From Phycisphaerae bacterium (GTDB lineage: Bacteria > Chloroflexota > Anaerolineae > 4572-78 > J111), in NCBI GenBank assembly GCA_028285035.1, contig JANQQF010000084.1, positions 1-64,000 of the forward strand: a DNA stretch of 64,000 nt. The letters are read 5' to 3'. Numbering within the stretch: the first letter of the stretch is position 1; each line of letters starts with the position of its first letter. Position numbers and translations under genes: made by a program. This document shows positions 7,535 through 15,015 of this stretch, one piece after another. The notes beneath the pieces are model-generated. The model was not told the DNA's origin. It did not search any database and saw nothing but the letters and a program-made list of their open reading frames with translations.

Positions 7535-8496
7535 TGTGCCCCTTGCCCATTTTGGAAGTGGTCAACTGATCTTTTTAGCGCGTCCTTACCTGTTTGATCC
7601 ATCGGCAAATCATCTATCAACCGATCAATAGAGCCTGTTTTTGGTGTACCGTTCCCATTTTTAGGGCTATCCGTTCTCATTGTTTGGTACTCATTCAAGA
7701 GATTGAGTCCAGTTTTGCGGCTAACAGTGCGGCCCAATCTGTCAGACAATTCGCGTCCTAACTCAGCCCCCTTACGATTCAGGGTTACATTTTGTGCTTC
7801 CCATTCTGACAAAACGGTAAAGGCCAGATTTTTGGTTTCGTCTGAAATGTCTGCGGGTTTAGCCTCTTTTTGAGTTTCTTTCTTAGCCTGTCTCAAGTCT
7901 GACAGTTCAGCTTTGGCAGTCTCGATTCGTTGGGTTACGGCCTCAAGTTCTGCCTGGGTCTCGATTCGTTTTTGTGCCGCTTCCCGTTCAAAGTCGGATA
8001 GATCAAGCTGTAATTGGGTAAACCGTTCATTAAGCGTATCTATACCAATAATGGCCCCTAGCCGTTTGGTATCTTGCTCAATCTTCCATATCCACATCTT
8101 GAATGAGGCAAACAACAGAATCGGCGGCAAGGCCACAACCGAGCGAGTCATATAATCGGTTTTGGGGGAGTGCCACACATTGAACACCACTGAAAGAATG
8201 GTACAGCCGATAATCAAGGGCATTAACCAGCGATTTTCATAGCCCTTTAGTTTTGCTACCAGATAAACCAGTGAGAAGATAACAACGGCTGTTTCTGTGA
8301 CCAAGGGCCAAAGGAATGACAGCCAGCCATAACCAGAGTCAACAGCTATGGCATACATTCCGACGTAGCTCAAAACGAATGAGCCAAACGCCAGAAACAT
8401 CAATAATCGACTTGTCCACTGTTCAATTGTTTGGGTATTACTTAGGGGTAATTGCCCATGATATGGGCGTGGGGTAAAATTTTGACTATCTTGCAT
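7531..8496 (-). CDS. DUF2637-like membrane protein with cytoplasmic coiled coil
   Basis: A 321-residue protein. Four hydrophobic segments fill residues about 28-140, including SYVGMYAIAVDSGYGWLSF and WPLVTETAVVIF. This resembles the DUF2637/Spd-type membrane proteins that accompany FtsK-like transfer proteins on actinomycete plasmids. Residues about 150-210 are a Glu/Gln/Arg-rich coiled coil. The C-terminal part (about 225-290) contains a small DNA-binding-like segment (GRELSDRLGRTVSRKTGLNLLNEY). It is the upstream partner of the 90-residue protein and the ATPase by ATGA coupling. The DUF2637 link is from pattern memory and moderate. Confidence 0.55.
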   Translation of the reverse strand: MQDSQNFTPRPYHGQLPLSNTQTIEQWTSRLLMFLAFGSFVLSYVGMYAIAVDSGYGWLSFLWPLVTETAVVIFSLVYLVAKLKGYENRWLMPLIIGCTILSVVFNVWHSPKTDYMTRSVVALPPILLFASFKMWIWKIEQDTKRLGAIIGIDTLNERFTQLQLDLSDFEREAAQKRIETQAELEAVTQRIETAKAELSDLRQAKKETQKEAKPADISDETKNLAFTVLSEWEAQNVTLNRKGAELGRELSDRLGRTVSRKTGLNLLNEYQTMRTDSPKNGNGTPKTGSIDRLIDDLPMDQTGKDALKRSVDHFQNGQGAQ

Positions 8497-8527
8497 AAGA
8501 AAAGATACCTTTCTTTTGTGAGTTAGG

Positions 8528-8558
8528 AAGCGCGTCCTATTCGCCGTAGGGCGCGTTT
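8528..8558 (-). other. GC-rich hairpin in the transfer-operon leader
   Basis: AAACGCGCCCTA pairs with TAGGACGCGCTT (one mismatch) between the RHH gene and the DUF2637-like gene on the minus strand. There is no T-run, so it is more likely an mRNA processing or attenuation element than a terminator. Confidence 0.4.
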
Positions 8559-8564
8559 CTGCTT

Positions 8565-8729
8565 TTAATTTGCCTTTTGGGTTGCCTTGGCATTTCGCCG
8601 CTTGGCTTCTGCTTCTAGGATTCGGCGCAGGGTTGCGGATATAGTTCGATCTTCATCCTTGGCCCATTGCTCCAACAGAGCTTTTAAGTCTGTTGTACCA
8701 ACAAAAGAAATAGTTGCGGGTTTACTCAT
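8565..8729 (-). CDS. Small RHH/Arc-like DNA-binding protein
   Basis: A 54-residue protein starting MSKPATISFVGTTDLK. A short beta segment then two helices (LKALLEQWAKDEDRTISATLRRILEAEAKRR, in two parts) give the ribbon-helix-helix pattern. GGAGG lies 8 nt before this ATG; a further-upstream start lacks one. It is the first gene after a strong promoter and could autoregulate the transfer operon or assist excision. Function is inferred from fold and position. Confidence 0.6.
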   Translation of the reverse strand: MSKPATISFVGTTDLKALLEQWAKDEDRTISATLRRILEAEAKRRNAKATQKAN

Positions 8730-8777
8730 TAGGTTGCCTCCTGATTGATAAAAAATGTATTTATGTGTACAAAAGTA

Positions 8778-8806
8778 ATCATACCGCAACCATTATTAAC
8801 TGTCAA
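8778..8806 (-). promoter_or_regulatory. Sigma70-type promoter of the transfer operon
   Basis: On the minus strand TTGACA (8806-8801) and TATGAT (8783-8778) are separated by exactly 17 bp. It reads into the RHH gene. A TATGTGTAC motif lies just downstream at 8761-8770. Confidence 0.75.
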
Positions 8807-8822
8807 TAACTATGATTAAATT

Positions 8823-8850
8823 TTTACCCCGTTGTATCTTCGGTTACAAT
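8823..8850 (+). promoter_or_regulatory. Promoter of the XRE regulator, giving a probably leaderless mRNA
   Basis: TTTACC (8823-8828) and TACAAT (8845-8850) are 16 bp apart. Transcription would start about 8857, exactly the ATG of the XRE gene, as in many phage-type repressors. Confidence 0.45.
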
Positions 8851-8856
8851 GGAGGT

Positions 8857-9204
8857 ATGAGTGAGGCACTAAGAATTTGGCTATCTCAACAGCTTGACCA
8901 ACGCGGTTGGTCCCATAGAGAACTTGCCCGACAAACAGGTTTTTCTCAGGCTCTTGTATCTAAAACGTTATCGGGTGAACGCAATCCGAGTGCAAACTTT
9001 TGTACGACAATCGCCCAAGTCTTTGAAACATCCCCTGAGACTATCTTGCGCTTGGCCGGTATCCTCCCAGCCATAACACCTGCCCAACCGTCTGACGATT
9101 CGACTTTACAAGAAATTGTTGAGCTTGTCCGTAATTTGTCCGATGAGCAACGAGTGGAAGCCTTACGATATATCCGCTATCTTTACCAGCAAAATAACAA
9201 TTAA
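8857..9204 (+). CDS. XRE-family HTH transcriptional regulator
   Basis: A 115-residue repressor-like protein. Residues about 12-65 form a Cro/C1-type helix-turn-helix (HRELARQTGFSQALVSKTLSG). The C-terminal part (about 75-115, LQEIVELVRNLSDEQRVEAL) is a short helical pair. It is divergent from the RHH/transfer operon across an 127-bp control region, so it is a candidate master regulator of transfer. Its C-terminal half is duplicated as a fragment at 10329-10499. The start at 8857 is chosen over an upstream ATG because the HTH begins directly after it and a promoter places +1 there. Confidence 0.75.
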   Translation: MSEALRIWLSQQLDQRGWSHRELARQTGFSQALVSKTLSGERNPSANFCTTIAQVFETSPETILRLAGILPAITPAQPSDDSTLQEIVELVRNLSDEQRVEALRYIRYLYQQNNN

Positions 9205-9243
9205 CCCTACGGACATTGAATAGTGGCAAAGGAGGCTTCTGTT

Positions 9244-10320
9244 GTGAAGAAAATACTGCCTATTTTACTTATTCTGTTAATACCAGCCCTACTTGCCCAA
9301 GCCCAAGACCCGGTACTGGATGAATTTGTTTATCTCCCTCTTGTAATGGGGGGGAACGGTTCAAGTTCTACTGGGTGTAGTTCCGATCTTGATGGCAATA
9401 ACACGTGGCAAACGGCTGAATCTTGGCCTAGCTCGAATATAGTTTCTGGCTGTATCAAGGATGAAAATGATGAGGATTGGTTTAAACTTGAGATTGACCA
9501 CAAGCAAGCCGCAACCTTTGAATACAATTTTACCCCATCCAGCGGCCCGTATTTTGCTATCTATGTTTATGATTCAACCCTTGAGCTTATCGACAATCAG
9601 CATCCTTGGTACTCCTATCCTTTTGACCTAGCGAGTTGTGACTCCTATCCCAAACCGCTTGAACCTGGAACCTACTACATCAAAATTTATACCTGGTTAA
9701 ACGTCGGGCAGGTTGACAGTTATCAGGTAAGTCTAACCCAGACCCCTTGCCCCACATTGCGAAATTTGACTAACTTTAGTGCCTGGGATAATCAAGACTA
9801 CCCCAGCGGTTTGGCAATAGCTGGAGAGATTATGAACGAGGGAACATTGCCGGTTTCGGGTGTAAGAATGACAGTAAATTTGTTTGATAATGAAAATAAT
9901 TTGATTGATACTGAAATCGCTACACTCTTCAAAGCTCTGGCCCCCGGCGAAAAAAGTTGTTTCAAGGTAGTGATGGAGAATAGCGAGGGCTGGCACCACT
10001 ACATTTTTGAAACACCCACATATCAATATATTGATTCACCTGTTGAAGGTTATGAATTTACTGGAATATCAGGTGAGGACGGGGTTGATTTTTGGGGTGA
10101 TCCGTATCATCGAGTATTAGGATTCGTAACCAACAATTCGGGAGCAACGATTGATTTTCCCTATGTGATTGTTACGTTACTCAATCCTAGCGTAATAGGT
10201 TGTCAACAGGTGTCTGTGAATACAAGACCTTTAGAAAATGGACAACAAAGTTCATTCGAGACAATATTTGATGATCGTGATTTATACGATGAAAACGGAT
10301 ATATTTTTCAGCTTAGATAA
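9244..10320 (+). CDS. Secreted protein with PPC-like and FxLYD-like regions
   Basis: A 358-residue exported protein. It starts at GTG 9244, with AAAGGAGG 8 nt upstream, and has a signal peptide (KKILPILLILLIPALLAQAQ) followed by the Chloroflexota-type motif YLPLVMGG. Residues about 45-160 look like a bacterial pre-peptidase C-terminal domain (SDLDGNNTWQTAESW, DEDWFKLEI, PGTYYIKIYT). The rest resembles two Ig-like FxLYD modules (IAGEIMNEGTLPVSGVRMTV; VLGFVTNNSGATID). No catalytic motif is visible. It is likely a surface or extracellular cargo protein of the element. It lies between the XRE gene and a fragment of a second XRE copy. Confidence 0.65.
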   Translation: MKKILPILLILLIPALLAQAQDPVLDEFVYLPLVMGGNGSSSTGCSSDLDGNNTWQTAESWPSSNIVSGCIKDENDEDWFKLEIDHKQAATFEYNFTPSSGPYFAIYVYDSTLELIDNQHPWYSYPFDLASCDSYPKPLEPGTYYIKIYTWLNVGQVDSYQVSLTQTPCPTLRNLTNFSAWDNQDYPSGLAIAGEIMNEGTLPVSGVRMTVNLFDNENNLIDTEIATLFKALAPGEKSCFKVVMENSEGWHHYIFETPTYQYIDSPVEGYEFTGISGEDGVDFWGDPYHRVLGFVTNNSGATIDFPYVIVTLLNPSVIGCQQVSVNTRPLENGQQSSFETIFDDRDLYDENGYIFQLR

Positions 10321-10328
10321 AAATCTTT

Positions 10329-10499
10329 TGGTTACATCTGCGGGGATGGATTAGTCCCCCGGCCTCCCCTGCTACTCCCTCCGATGATTCCGACCTTCAA
10401 GAGATTGTGGAGTTGATTCGGGATTTATCATCCGAACGGCGGCAACAGATTGTAGAATACATCCGATTCGTGTATCAACAGGACAAGAACAAAGATTAA
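10329..10499 (+). pseudogene. 3' fragment of a second XRE-type regulator
   Basis: From about 10380 the frame reads SDDSDLQEIVELIRDLSSER, then RQQIVEYIRFVYQQDKNKD and a stop at 10497. This closely parallels the C-terminus of the intact XRE protein (SDDSTLQEIVELVRNLSDEQ..., YIRYLYQQ). The HTH half is missing. The fragment begins directly after the secreted-protein gene, so cargo may have been captured by recombination between two regulator copies. Confidence 0.65.
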
Positions 10500-10526
10500 C
10501 CGTCTGAACCTTGCCATACTTATCAA

Positions 10527-12041
10527 TCACGATTTATCAGCCCCCCTTTTCAGGATCAAATGATGTAAGCGACGTTCCTGAATATGCTTTTGTTGTTGCC
10601 ATTCACCCTGACCTGATGTACCTAACATTTTGGCAACAATATCAAGATTGACCTCTAACGCTTGCCATTTGCCCCGTCCTATTCGTTCAGCCATATTGAG
10701 CTTTTCCATTCGATCCAGCTTCTTGTAAATAGTAGCCCGACCTCGTTTAGTTCGTTGGATAATTTCTTGAGGGGTAGCTTCTCTCAGTTCAAGTAAGGCA
10801 TTGTAAATATCGGCTCCAGTCTTCCCTAAGCCTGACCATCTAAAGACATCGTGATTGGGGTTTACGTTAAAAGTCTCTTTATTACACACTCCATCACATC
10901 CTACTGATTGAGTGTGTAAGGATGGAACACAATCAACGATTGACCAGATATTAGATAAAGAAGCGGTGTGTTTTTGTTTCAGTTCCAAGAGTCCCGCTTC
11001 AATCAGTCGCTGGTTAGCATTTCCAGCCGTTTTCCAGCTTATCCCCGCTAACTCTGCCAACTCTCTCACACTAGCCCCATAAGATGCCTTACCACACCTT
11101 AAGACGATATTGAGATGGGCCATATAGACGCTCTTATCAGTTGCTCCTGTACGCCCAGACCAAGACTGTGATTTAACCCAGTCCATAAGCCGCTGGGCTA
11201 TGGCTTCGGTATCACTAGGATTGTTTCTTACAAATTTGAGCGCATTACCATAGGTCTGATAAAGGTAGCGTTGGGCTTTTTGCGGGTTTTTGGTATGAAG
11301 GTCTCGAAACTTACCAGGGCCGGAATGTGCGACAAACAAAGCTAAAATCTCATCATAACCACACCCCGCTCGGATCAAGGAAGCGCATAAAGCGGCCTCG
11401 GCCTCACTCCGACTCTTGTAGGTTGAAATAGCATTGGAGTCGCCTTGCAGTAACTTCCAAGCCAAGCGCGGCAATCCTTGACGATTATCATTTTCATCCG
11501 CAACCTCAAGCTCCAATTCGGGAATCGCTTGCAGAGTGTCCAGCCGAAAAATCACGGGGGATTGTTGCTTAAACTGGTATGTGGCCCCTGTGGGATGGAT
11601 TGAATCGGGGGCAATCAGAATCGCCCCCCGGCCTCTTATCTCGCCAAATGCACCCTGTTTGGTTTTGACGGGCTTATCAGCCATCATATAAAAATGTTGG
11701 CCCCCGGCGTGGGGATCGTCTGGGACAAACCTATCTCGCTGTACTTGCCAAGTCTCAATCCCTAATCCAGCCAAATGATTTTCAAAGGCTTCTGCCTTTT
11801 GCCGATTATCACAATCAACAAAAAAGGGATACCCCTGAACCCCTTGCACCCCACCAATCAGGGCAATGTTGACCCTATCCAACCCATAAAACAGGATTTT
11901 GACCTCAGATAAAGATTGGGGGGTGTCTTGGTATTCCTTCCAACTGCCCCAAATCGGCTTATCCTTGGTTCCGGTCTCAAAAGGAATGGGGGTTAGGCCG
12001 TGCCGATGATAATCAATCGCTTGCTCAAAGGGGTTGCTCAT
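10527..12041 (-). CDS. Bifunctional primase-polymerase (Prim-Pol) replication protein
   Basis: A 504-residue protein with an N-terminal AEP-type Prim-Pol domain (about residues 1-200). It shows the acidic pair in FFVDCDN (Asp76, Asp78), a GGQHF motif (His116) and the late segment GAILIAPDSIHPTG. Middle and C-terminal parts contain two winged-helix-like segments (about 315-355 and 415-465). Such proteins initiate replication of actinomycete integrative elements and many plasmids. The ATG at 12041 is chosen because the upstream reading is only overlap with the previous gene; an ATG one codon earlier is equally possible. It is the last gene of a four-gene operon. Confidence 0.75.
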   Translation of the reverse strand: MSNPFEQAIDYHRHGLTPIPFETGTKDKPIWGSWKEYQDTPQSLSEVKILFYGLDRVNIALIGGVQGVQGYPFFVDCDNRQKAEAFENHLAGLGIETWQVQRDRFVPDDPHAGGQHFYMMADKPVKTKQGAFGEIRGRGAILIAPDSIHPTGATYQFKQQSPVIFRLDTLQAIPELELEVADENDNRQGLPRLAWKLLQGDSNAISTYKSRSEAEAALCASLIRAGCGYDEILALFVAHSGPGKFRDLHTKNPQKAQRYLYQTYGNALKFVRNNPSDTEAIAQRLMDWVKSQSWSGRTGATDKSVYMAHLNIVLRCGKASYGASVRELAELAGISWKTAGNANQRLIEAGLLELKQKHTASLSNIWSIVDCVPSLHTQSVGCDGVCNKETFNVNPNHDVFRWSGLGKTGADIYNALLELREATPQEIIQRTKRGRATIYKKLDRMEKLNMAERIGRGKWQALEVNLDIVAKMLGTSGQGEWQQQKHIQERRLHHLILKRGADKS

Positions 12042-12222
12042 CATAGACCTGCCTAGCATAACCCCACTTGAGGGCGTGCAGGTCAAGCCATCGCAGAAAG
12101 GTATCAACCCAAATTTCATCATCTTGGGTGATTTTCATTTGTTGCTTGGCTTGAGCCAGCCGCTTATCAAGCTGGTGAGAATCATAAGGGAACGGTTTCC
12201 CGATTTCGGGCTTAGGTTCCAT
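12025..12222 (-). CDS. Small hypothetical protein upstream of Prim-Pol
   Basis: A 65-residue soluble, charged protein starting MEPKPEIGKPFPYDSHQ and ending in a Trp-rich helix (VDTFLRWLDLHALKWGY). It overlaps the previous gene by 11 nt and the Prim-Pol start by 17 nt, so the genes are coupled. No family is recognised. A replication accessory role is only positional. Confidence 0.5.
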   Translation of the reverse strand: MEPKPEIGKPFPYDSHQLDKRLAQAKQQMKITQDDEIWVDTFLRWLDLHALKWGYARQVYDEQPL

Positions 12223-12439
12223 TGTGGTTCTCATCTGTTTGGCTATTGCCCAGCAGCGTGATAGAATCACCTTGATTGGGCTTTAATGCCTGACCATCAG
12301 CCGATTCGGGTTGGGCCTCGGAAACTCGCCCCGATTCGGCTTCTTGTTTAGCCCTCAGATACTCAGCCCTGCGATGTATCCAGACATACAATTGACCAAG
12401 CGCAATTTGTTCTTGGGTCAAGTTATTTTGATTGCTCAT
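12212..12439 (-). CDS. Small hypothetical protein in the replication operon
   Basis: A 75-residue hydrophilic protein starting MSNQNNLTQEQIALG, with GGAGG 9 nt upstream. It has one amphipathic helix (QEQIALGQLYVWIHRRAEYL) and a disordered tail. It overlaps both neighbours. No recognisable domain. Confidence 0.5.
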   Translation of the reverse strand: MSNQNNLTQEQIALGQLYVWIHRRAEYLRAKQEAESGRVSEAQPESADGQALKPNQGDSITLLGNSQTDENHNGT

Positions 12440-12614
12440 GTTGCGCGTCCTCCATTTCATTTGGTAAGGGTTGGGGCTTAAGCCAGCCGAGTTGCTCAAG
12501 TGATTGTCGAATGAGTAAAGCCCCCTGTTGCCTTGTGTCTCGTTTCTTACATTCTGCCATTTTTGCTAATGCTTCTATTTCATCACAGCTTAAAGGGATA
12601 TAGATACCCCTCAT
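12423..12614 (-). CDS. Small RHH-like protein, first gene of the replication operon
   Basis: A 63-residue protein. The opening beta-like IYIPLS and two helices (CDEIEALAKMAECK, QQGALLIRQSLEQLGW) suggest a ribbon-helix-helix or copy-number type regulator. AGGAGG lies 7 nt before the ATG. It heads the Prim-Pol operon, fitting an autoregulator of replication, but the fold call is tentative. Confidence 0.5.
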   Translation of the reverse strand: MRGIYIPLSCDEIEALAKMAECKKRDTRQQGALLIRQSLEQLGWLKPQPLPNEMEDAQHEQSK

Positions 12615-12639
12615 GTTCTTACCTCCTAATATGAACCAA

Positions 12640-12675
12640 AAAACCGCTTATACGATCATTAGTATAAGCGGTTTT
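12640..12675 (-). terminator. Strong intrinsic terminator after the 342-residue gene
   Basis: AAAACCGCTTATAC pairs perfectly with GTATAAGCGGTTTT around an 8-nt loop. On the minus strand the stem is followed by six T's. It separates the upstream gene from the replication operon; it is nearly symmetric and may work in both directions. Confidence 0.85.
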
Positions 12676-12707
12676 GAGGTGACATGAATTAGACAACAGG
12701 TGATGAT

Positions 12708-13736
12708 TTATGACAGATGCCCTCGAACCTCCTTCATTGTCATATTAAGATTTAATCTTCCATCGTTTGCCCTTAACCGTTTGCTTATTGCGGTTGGGTC
12801 TAGTCCCAACTTATATCCTATCCTCTGTCGAGTCTCGCCTTTTTTAATCATACTTACTATTATTTCCCAGATTTCTTTCTCCTCATCACTTAAACTAGAC
12901 CAATCATTCTTAAATTTTTGGTTTGTGTGGGGTAAAAGCCGAGACATATTAGGATAAGTAGACAACGATTCATCAGGTTGCTTGGGGGTTTCTGCCGTTT
13001 CAATAGCTTTTCTCCAAGCTGGGGCTTGTTGAAGTTTTAGCAATGCTGAAAGAATAAATGTCTCCTGTACTTCAAACTGCTTCAACTGAAAACGAGCCAA
13101 ACTTAAATCATTTAGCGTGTGCCAGTCAGATGGATAGTTTGTTTCGGGGTAATGAACCCTCAAAGTGGTCTCATTATTGATTTCAAGAAAATCAATTGGT
13201 CCCATGAACTGGTCAAGAATCCACTTTTCATATTGCTTTGAATTACTGCTTGGATCAAAAGTAATATTCACGAATGGCGTATTTAGAGATTGGGGGGCAA
13301 AGAGATATTCGGATGTTTTATCTATAACAGAATTTGGTATTTTCATTCCCATCCTTATATCATCAAATTGTTCACTTGGTATCTTGTTTAATTGAGGTAT
13401 TTTTGGATGTTCTTGATAAAAGTTTTCATGTTGCCATTTGACTAGCAATTCTCGACGTAAACCCCATTTAAGGATTTCATGTATTTGTATAACAGAGGGT
13501 TTAGTAGATGATAGATGGAATTGAGGTCGTTTAGAAGTTAAATCAACTACACATAAGCCATCTAAATAATTTGGATGACCTATGGTGATAATACTTTCTC
13601 GTTTGCTTATTTGATACCTGTACCCTCGACTTCTGAGAGTGTTAAGAAACTCTTCGTAGATTTGTATTATTTTGTTTGTTGTAATCGGATACCACTCAAA
13701 GAAATCATCCCCTAATTTTGTGAAAATTCTGTCCAC
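12708..13736 (-). CDS. Hypothetical protein with C-terminal HTH
   Basis: A 342-residue soluble protein starting at GTG with GGAGG 7 nt upstream. Residues about 1-240 match nothing I recognise. The C-terminus (about 275-342) has a LuxR/sigma-4-like helix-turn-helix (LSDEEKEIWEIIVSMIKKG, then QRIGYKLGLDPTAISKRL). It has its own promoter and terminator, and its leader lies opposite a candidate small RNA. A regulator or replication initiator is possible but unproven. Confidence 0.55.
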   Translation of the reverse strand: MDRIFTKLGDDFFEWYPITTNKIIQIYEEFLNTLRSRGYRYQISKRESIITIGHPNYLDGLCVVDLTSKRPQFHLSSTKPSVIQIHEILKWGLRRELLVKWQHENFYQEHPKIPQLNKIPSEQFDDIRMGMKIPNSVIDKTSEYLFAPQSLNTPFVNITFDPSSNSKQYEKWILDQFMGPIDFLEINNETTLRVHYPETNYPSDWHTLNDLSLARFQLKQFEVQETFILSALLKLQQAPAWRKAIETAETPKQPDESLSTYPNMSRLLPHTNQKFKNDWSSLSDEEKEIWEIIVSMIKKGETRQRIGYKLGLDPTAISKRLRANDGRLNLNMTMKEVRGHLS

Positions 13737-13750
13737 AACACAACCTCCAT

Positions 13751-13779
13751 TTGACGGCGGCGGCTGACAGCATTATGAT
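13751..13779 (+). promoter_or_regulatory. Sigma70-type promoter for a short RNA
   Basis: TTGACG (13751-13756) and TATGAT (13774-13779) with exactly 17 bp between. No ORF follows on this strand; an intrinsic terminator lies about 70 nt downstream. Confidence 0.65.
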
Positions 13780-13785
13780 AAATAC

Positions 13786-13856
13786 AAATCAGCCGGACAC
13801 CATCGGCTCGTTAGAAATGCCTCCCACCCTCGCTAAAGTTGGAGAGGCATTTTTTA
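13786..13856 (+). ncRNA. Candidate antisense small RNA (about 70 nt)
   Basis: Between a consensus-like promoter and an intrinsic terminator (AAATGCCTC 13815-13823 paired with GAGGCATTT 13844-13852, then T's) there is no reading frame. A first stem-loop is AGCCG...CGGCT (about 13791-13808). The RNA would be complementary to the 5' leader of the opposing 342-residue gene. This is the geometry of counter-transcribed RNAs on plasmids. Its existence is inferred from signals only. Confidence 0.5.
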
Positions 13857-13882
13857 TTGCTAAATCTAAAATATTATGTCAA
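13854..13882 (-). promoter_or_regulatory. Possible promoter of the 342-residue gene
   Basis: On the minus strand a perfect TTGACA (13882-13877) is followed 17 bp later by a weak CAATAA. The transcript would run through the complement of the candidate small RNA before reaching the GTG start at 13736. Confidence 0.4.
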
Positions 13883-13925
13883 GTAACATTTTTTTGATTT
13901 CAGCGATACTGGCAGGGTTATCGGT

Positions 13926-14192
13926 TTAGTTATTCGACTCCGTCGCTAAATCTGGCGCATTATCATCACGCTCAAAAATAACAAAGGGGATAGGACCAGA
14001 TGGCACGTCAAAATGTTGACATAGCCTATCTAACACATCCAAGCCCACCCGCTTGGAATGACCATTCATCAGCCGATTCAGCGTGGTTTCGGCCATTCCG
14101 GTAGCCTCACTAATTTCAGCCCAAGTAACATCCCTTTGATGCTTGGCTTCATATTCCCTCACAAACTGCTTTAGATCAATCCTTACAGCCAT
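13926..14192 (-). CDS. XRE-family HTH repressor
   Basis: An 88-residue protein with a Cro/C1 helix-turn-helix at about residues 22-70 (TWAEISEATGMAETTLNRLMNG). GGAGG lies 8 nt before the ATG. It is divergent from the SWIM-protein operon. The shared control region carries repeated ACTATC/ACTAGC elements that are its likely operators. Confidence 0.75.
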   Translation of the reverse strand: MAVRIDLKQFVREYEAKHQRDVTWAEISEATGMAETTLNRLMNGHSKRVGLDVLDRLCQHFDVPSGPIPFVIFERDDNAPDLATESNN

Positions 14193-14225
14193 AATAAAAA
14201 CCTCCGTTATGTGTTCGCCAGTAAT

Positions 14226-14341
14226 ACTATCATATTAGATAGCAATCGTCAATATCCCAACCTTAAAAACTATCATATTCGCTAGTAAAACGCTTGCAAT
14301 CACTAGCAAAGTGTGTTATAATTACTAGCGTAAGCGATAGT
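14226..14341. promoter_or_regulatory. Operator array between divergent XRE and SWIM genes
   Basis: CTATCATATT is directly repeated at 14227-14236 and 14270-14279. Related half sites follow: CGCTAGT (from 14280), ACTAGC (14302-14307) and the imperfect palindrome ACTAGCG/CGATAGT (14324-14341). They lie on both sides of the -35 and just after the -10 of the rightward promoter. Confidence 0.6.
14294..14322 (+). promoter_or_regulatory. Sigma70-type promoter of the SWIM gene
   Basis: TTGCAA (14294-14299) and TATAAT (14317-14322) with exactly 17 bp between, embedded in the operator array. Confidence 0.8.
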
Positions 14342-14364
14342 AAAAACGAGTAAGGGATACCAAA

Positions 14365-14850
14365 ATGGCGACTAAAACAACCGTTAAACTCAATCGAAGC
14401 GAAAAGGTTTGGCAAGCCGTAAATGGGCAAGTCCATACTTTCCCAGCGAGTAAAGATGGTAAGCGGCAAGCACTCTTATGCGCTCTCAATTCCGACCATC
14501 CCCACCTAGCCGCTATCGTTGGCGATATTGCCAAGATGCACGACCACAAGCCCCAATTGATTGACCGCCTGATTAAAGCGGCTCAATTGATTGTTAAAGG
14601 GTATGTGTACAGTGGCGGCAAGGTCAAAAGCCAATCGAGTGAGACGGTTTACACCGTCACCTTTGAGGGAAAGCCCAAAAGCCATCATTGCACCTGTCAG
14701 AACTTTGACAACGGCTTACAACGGCAAGCAGGTCTAGCCAAGTTTGGCGGGGTTGATACCGATTATGGGCTGATGTGTAAGCATAGCCTAGCCCACCTGA
14801 TTGCCCACCTTGCGGGGATCATTTTACAGGATGAACCGATACCATTCTAG
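14365..14850 (+). CDS. SWIM-type zinc-finger protein
   Basis: A 161-residue protein with a C-terminal CxCx(n)CxH SWIM finger: Cys109 and Cys111 in HCTCQNF, Cys138 and His140 in LMCKHSLAHL. The N-terminal 100 residues are not recognised. SWIM domains bind DNA or proteins and occur with recombination proteins and transposases. It is expressed from a repressible promoter ahead of a putative annealing protein, so a role in element recombination or replication is plausible. Only AAGGGA precedes the start, a modest SD. Confidence 0.65.
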   Translation: MATKTTVKLNRSEKVWQAVNGQVHTFPASKDGKRQALLCALNSDHPHLAAIVGDIAKMHDHKPQLIDRLIKAAQLIVKGYVYSGGKVKSQSSETVYTVTFEGKPKSHHCTCQNFDNGLQRQAGLAKFGGVDTDYGLMCKHSLAHLIAHLAGIILQDEPIPF

Positions 14851-14953
14851 GTATTGTCATATACGCCTAAGCCCTACGGGATATTTTTGTCAGTTTTTGG
14901 ACGGTTACAGCTTAGGGGAAGATAGGAACCGATGAGATAAAACTGTCGCAGTA

Positions 14954-14965
14954 AAGACCGGTCTT
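14954..14965. repeat. Perfect 12-bp palindrome AAGACCGGTCTT
   Basis: Lies 50 bp before the putative annealing-protein gene, a candidate regulator site. A longer inverted pair, CCTAAGC (14866-14872) and GCTTAGG (14910-14916), precedes it in the same gap. Confidence 0.4.
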
Positions 14966-15015
14966 AATCTGCATTTTATCAAATTTAGAAGTTATCAATC
15001 ACAAAGGATAAGCTG

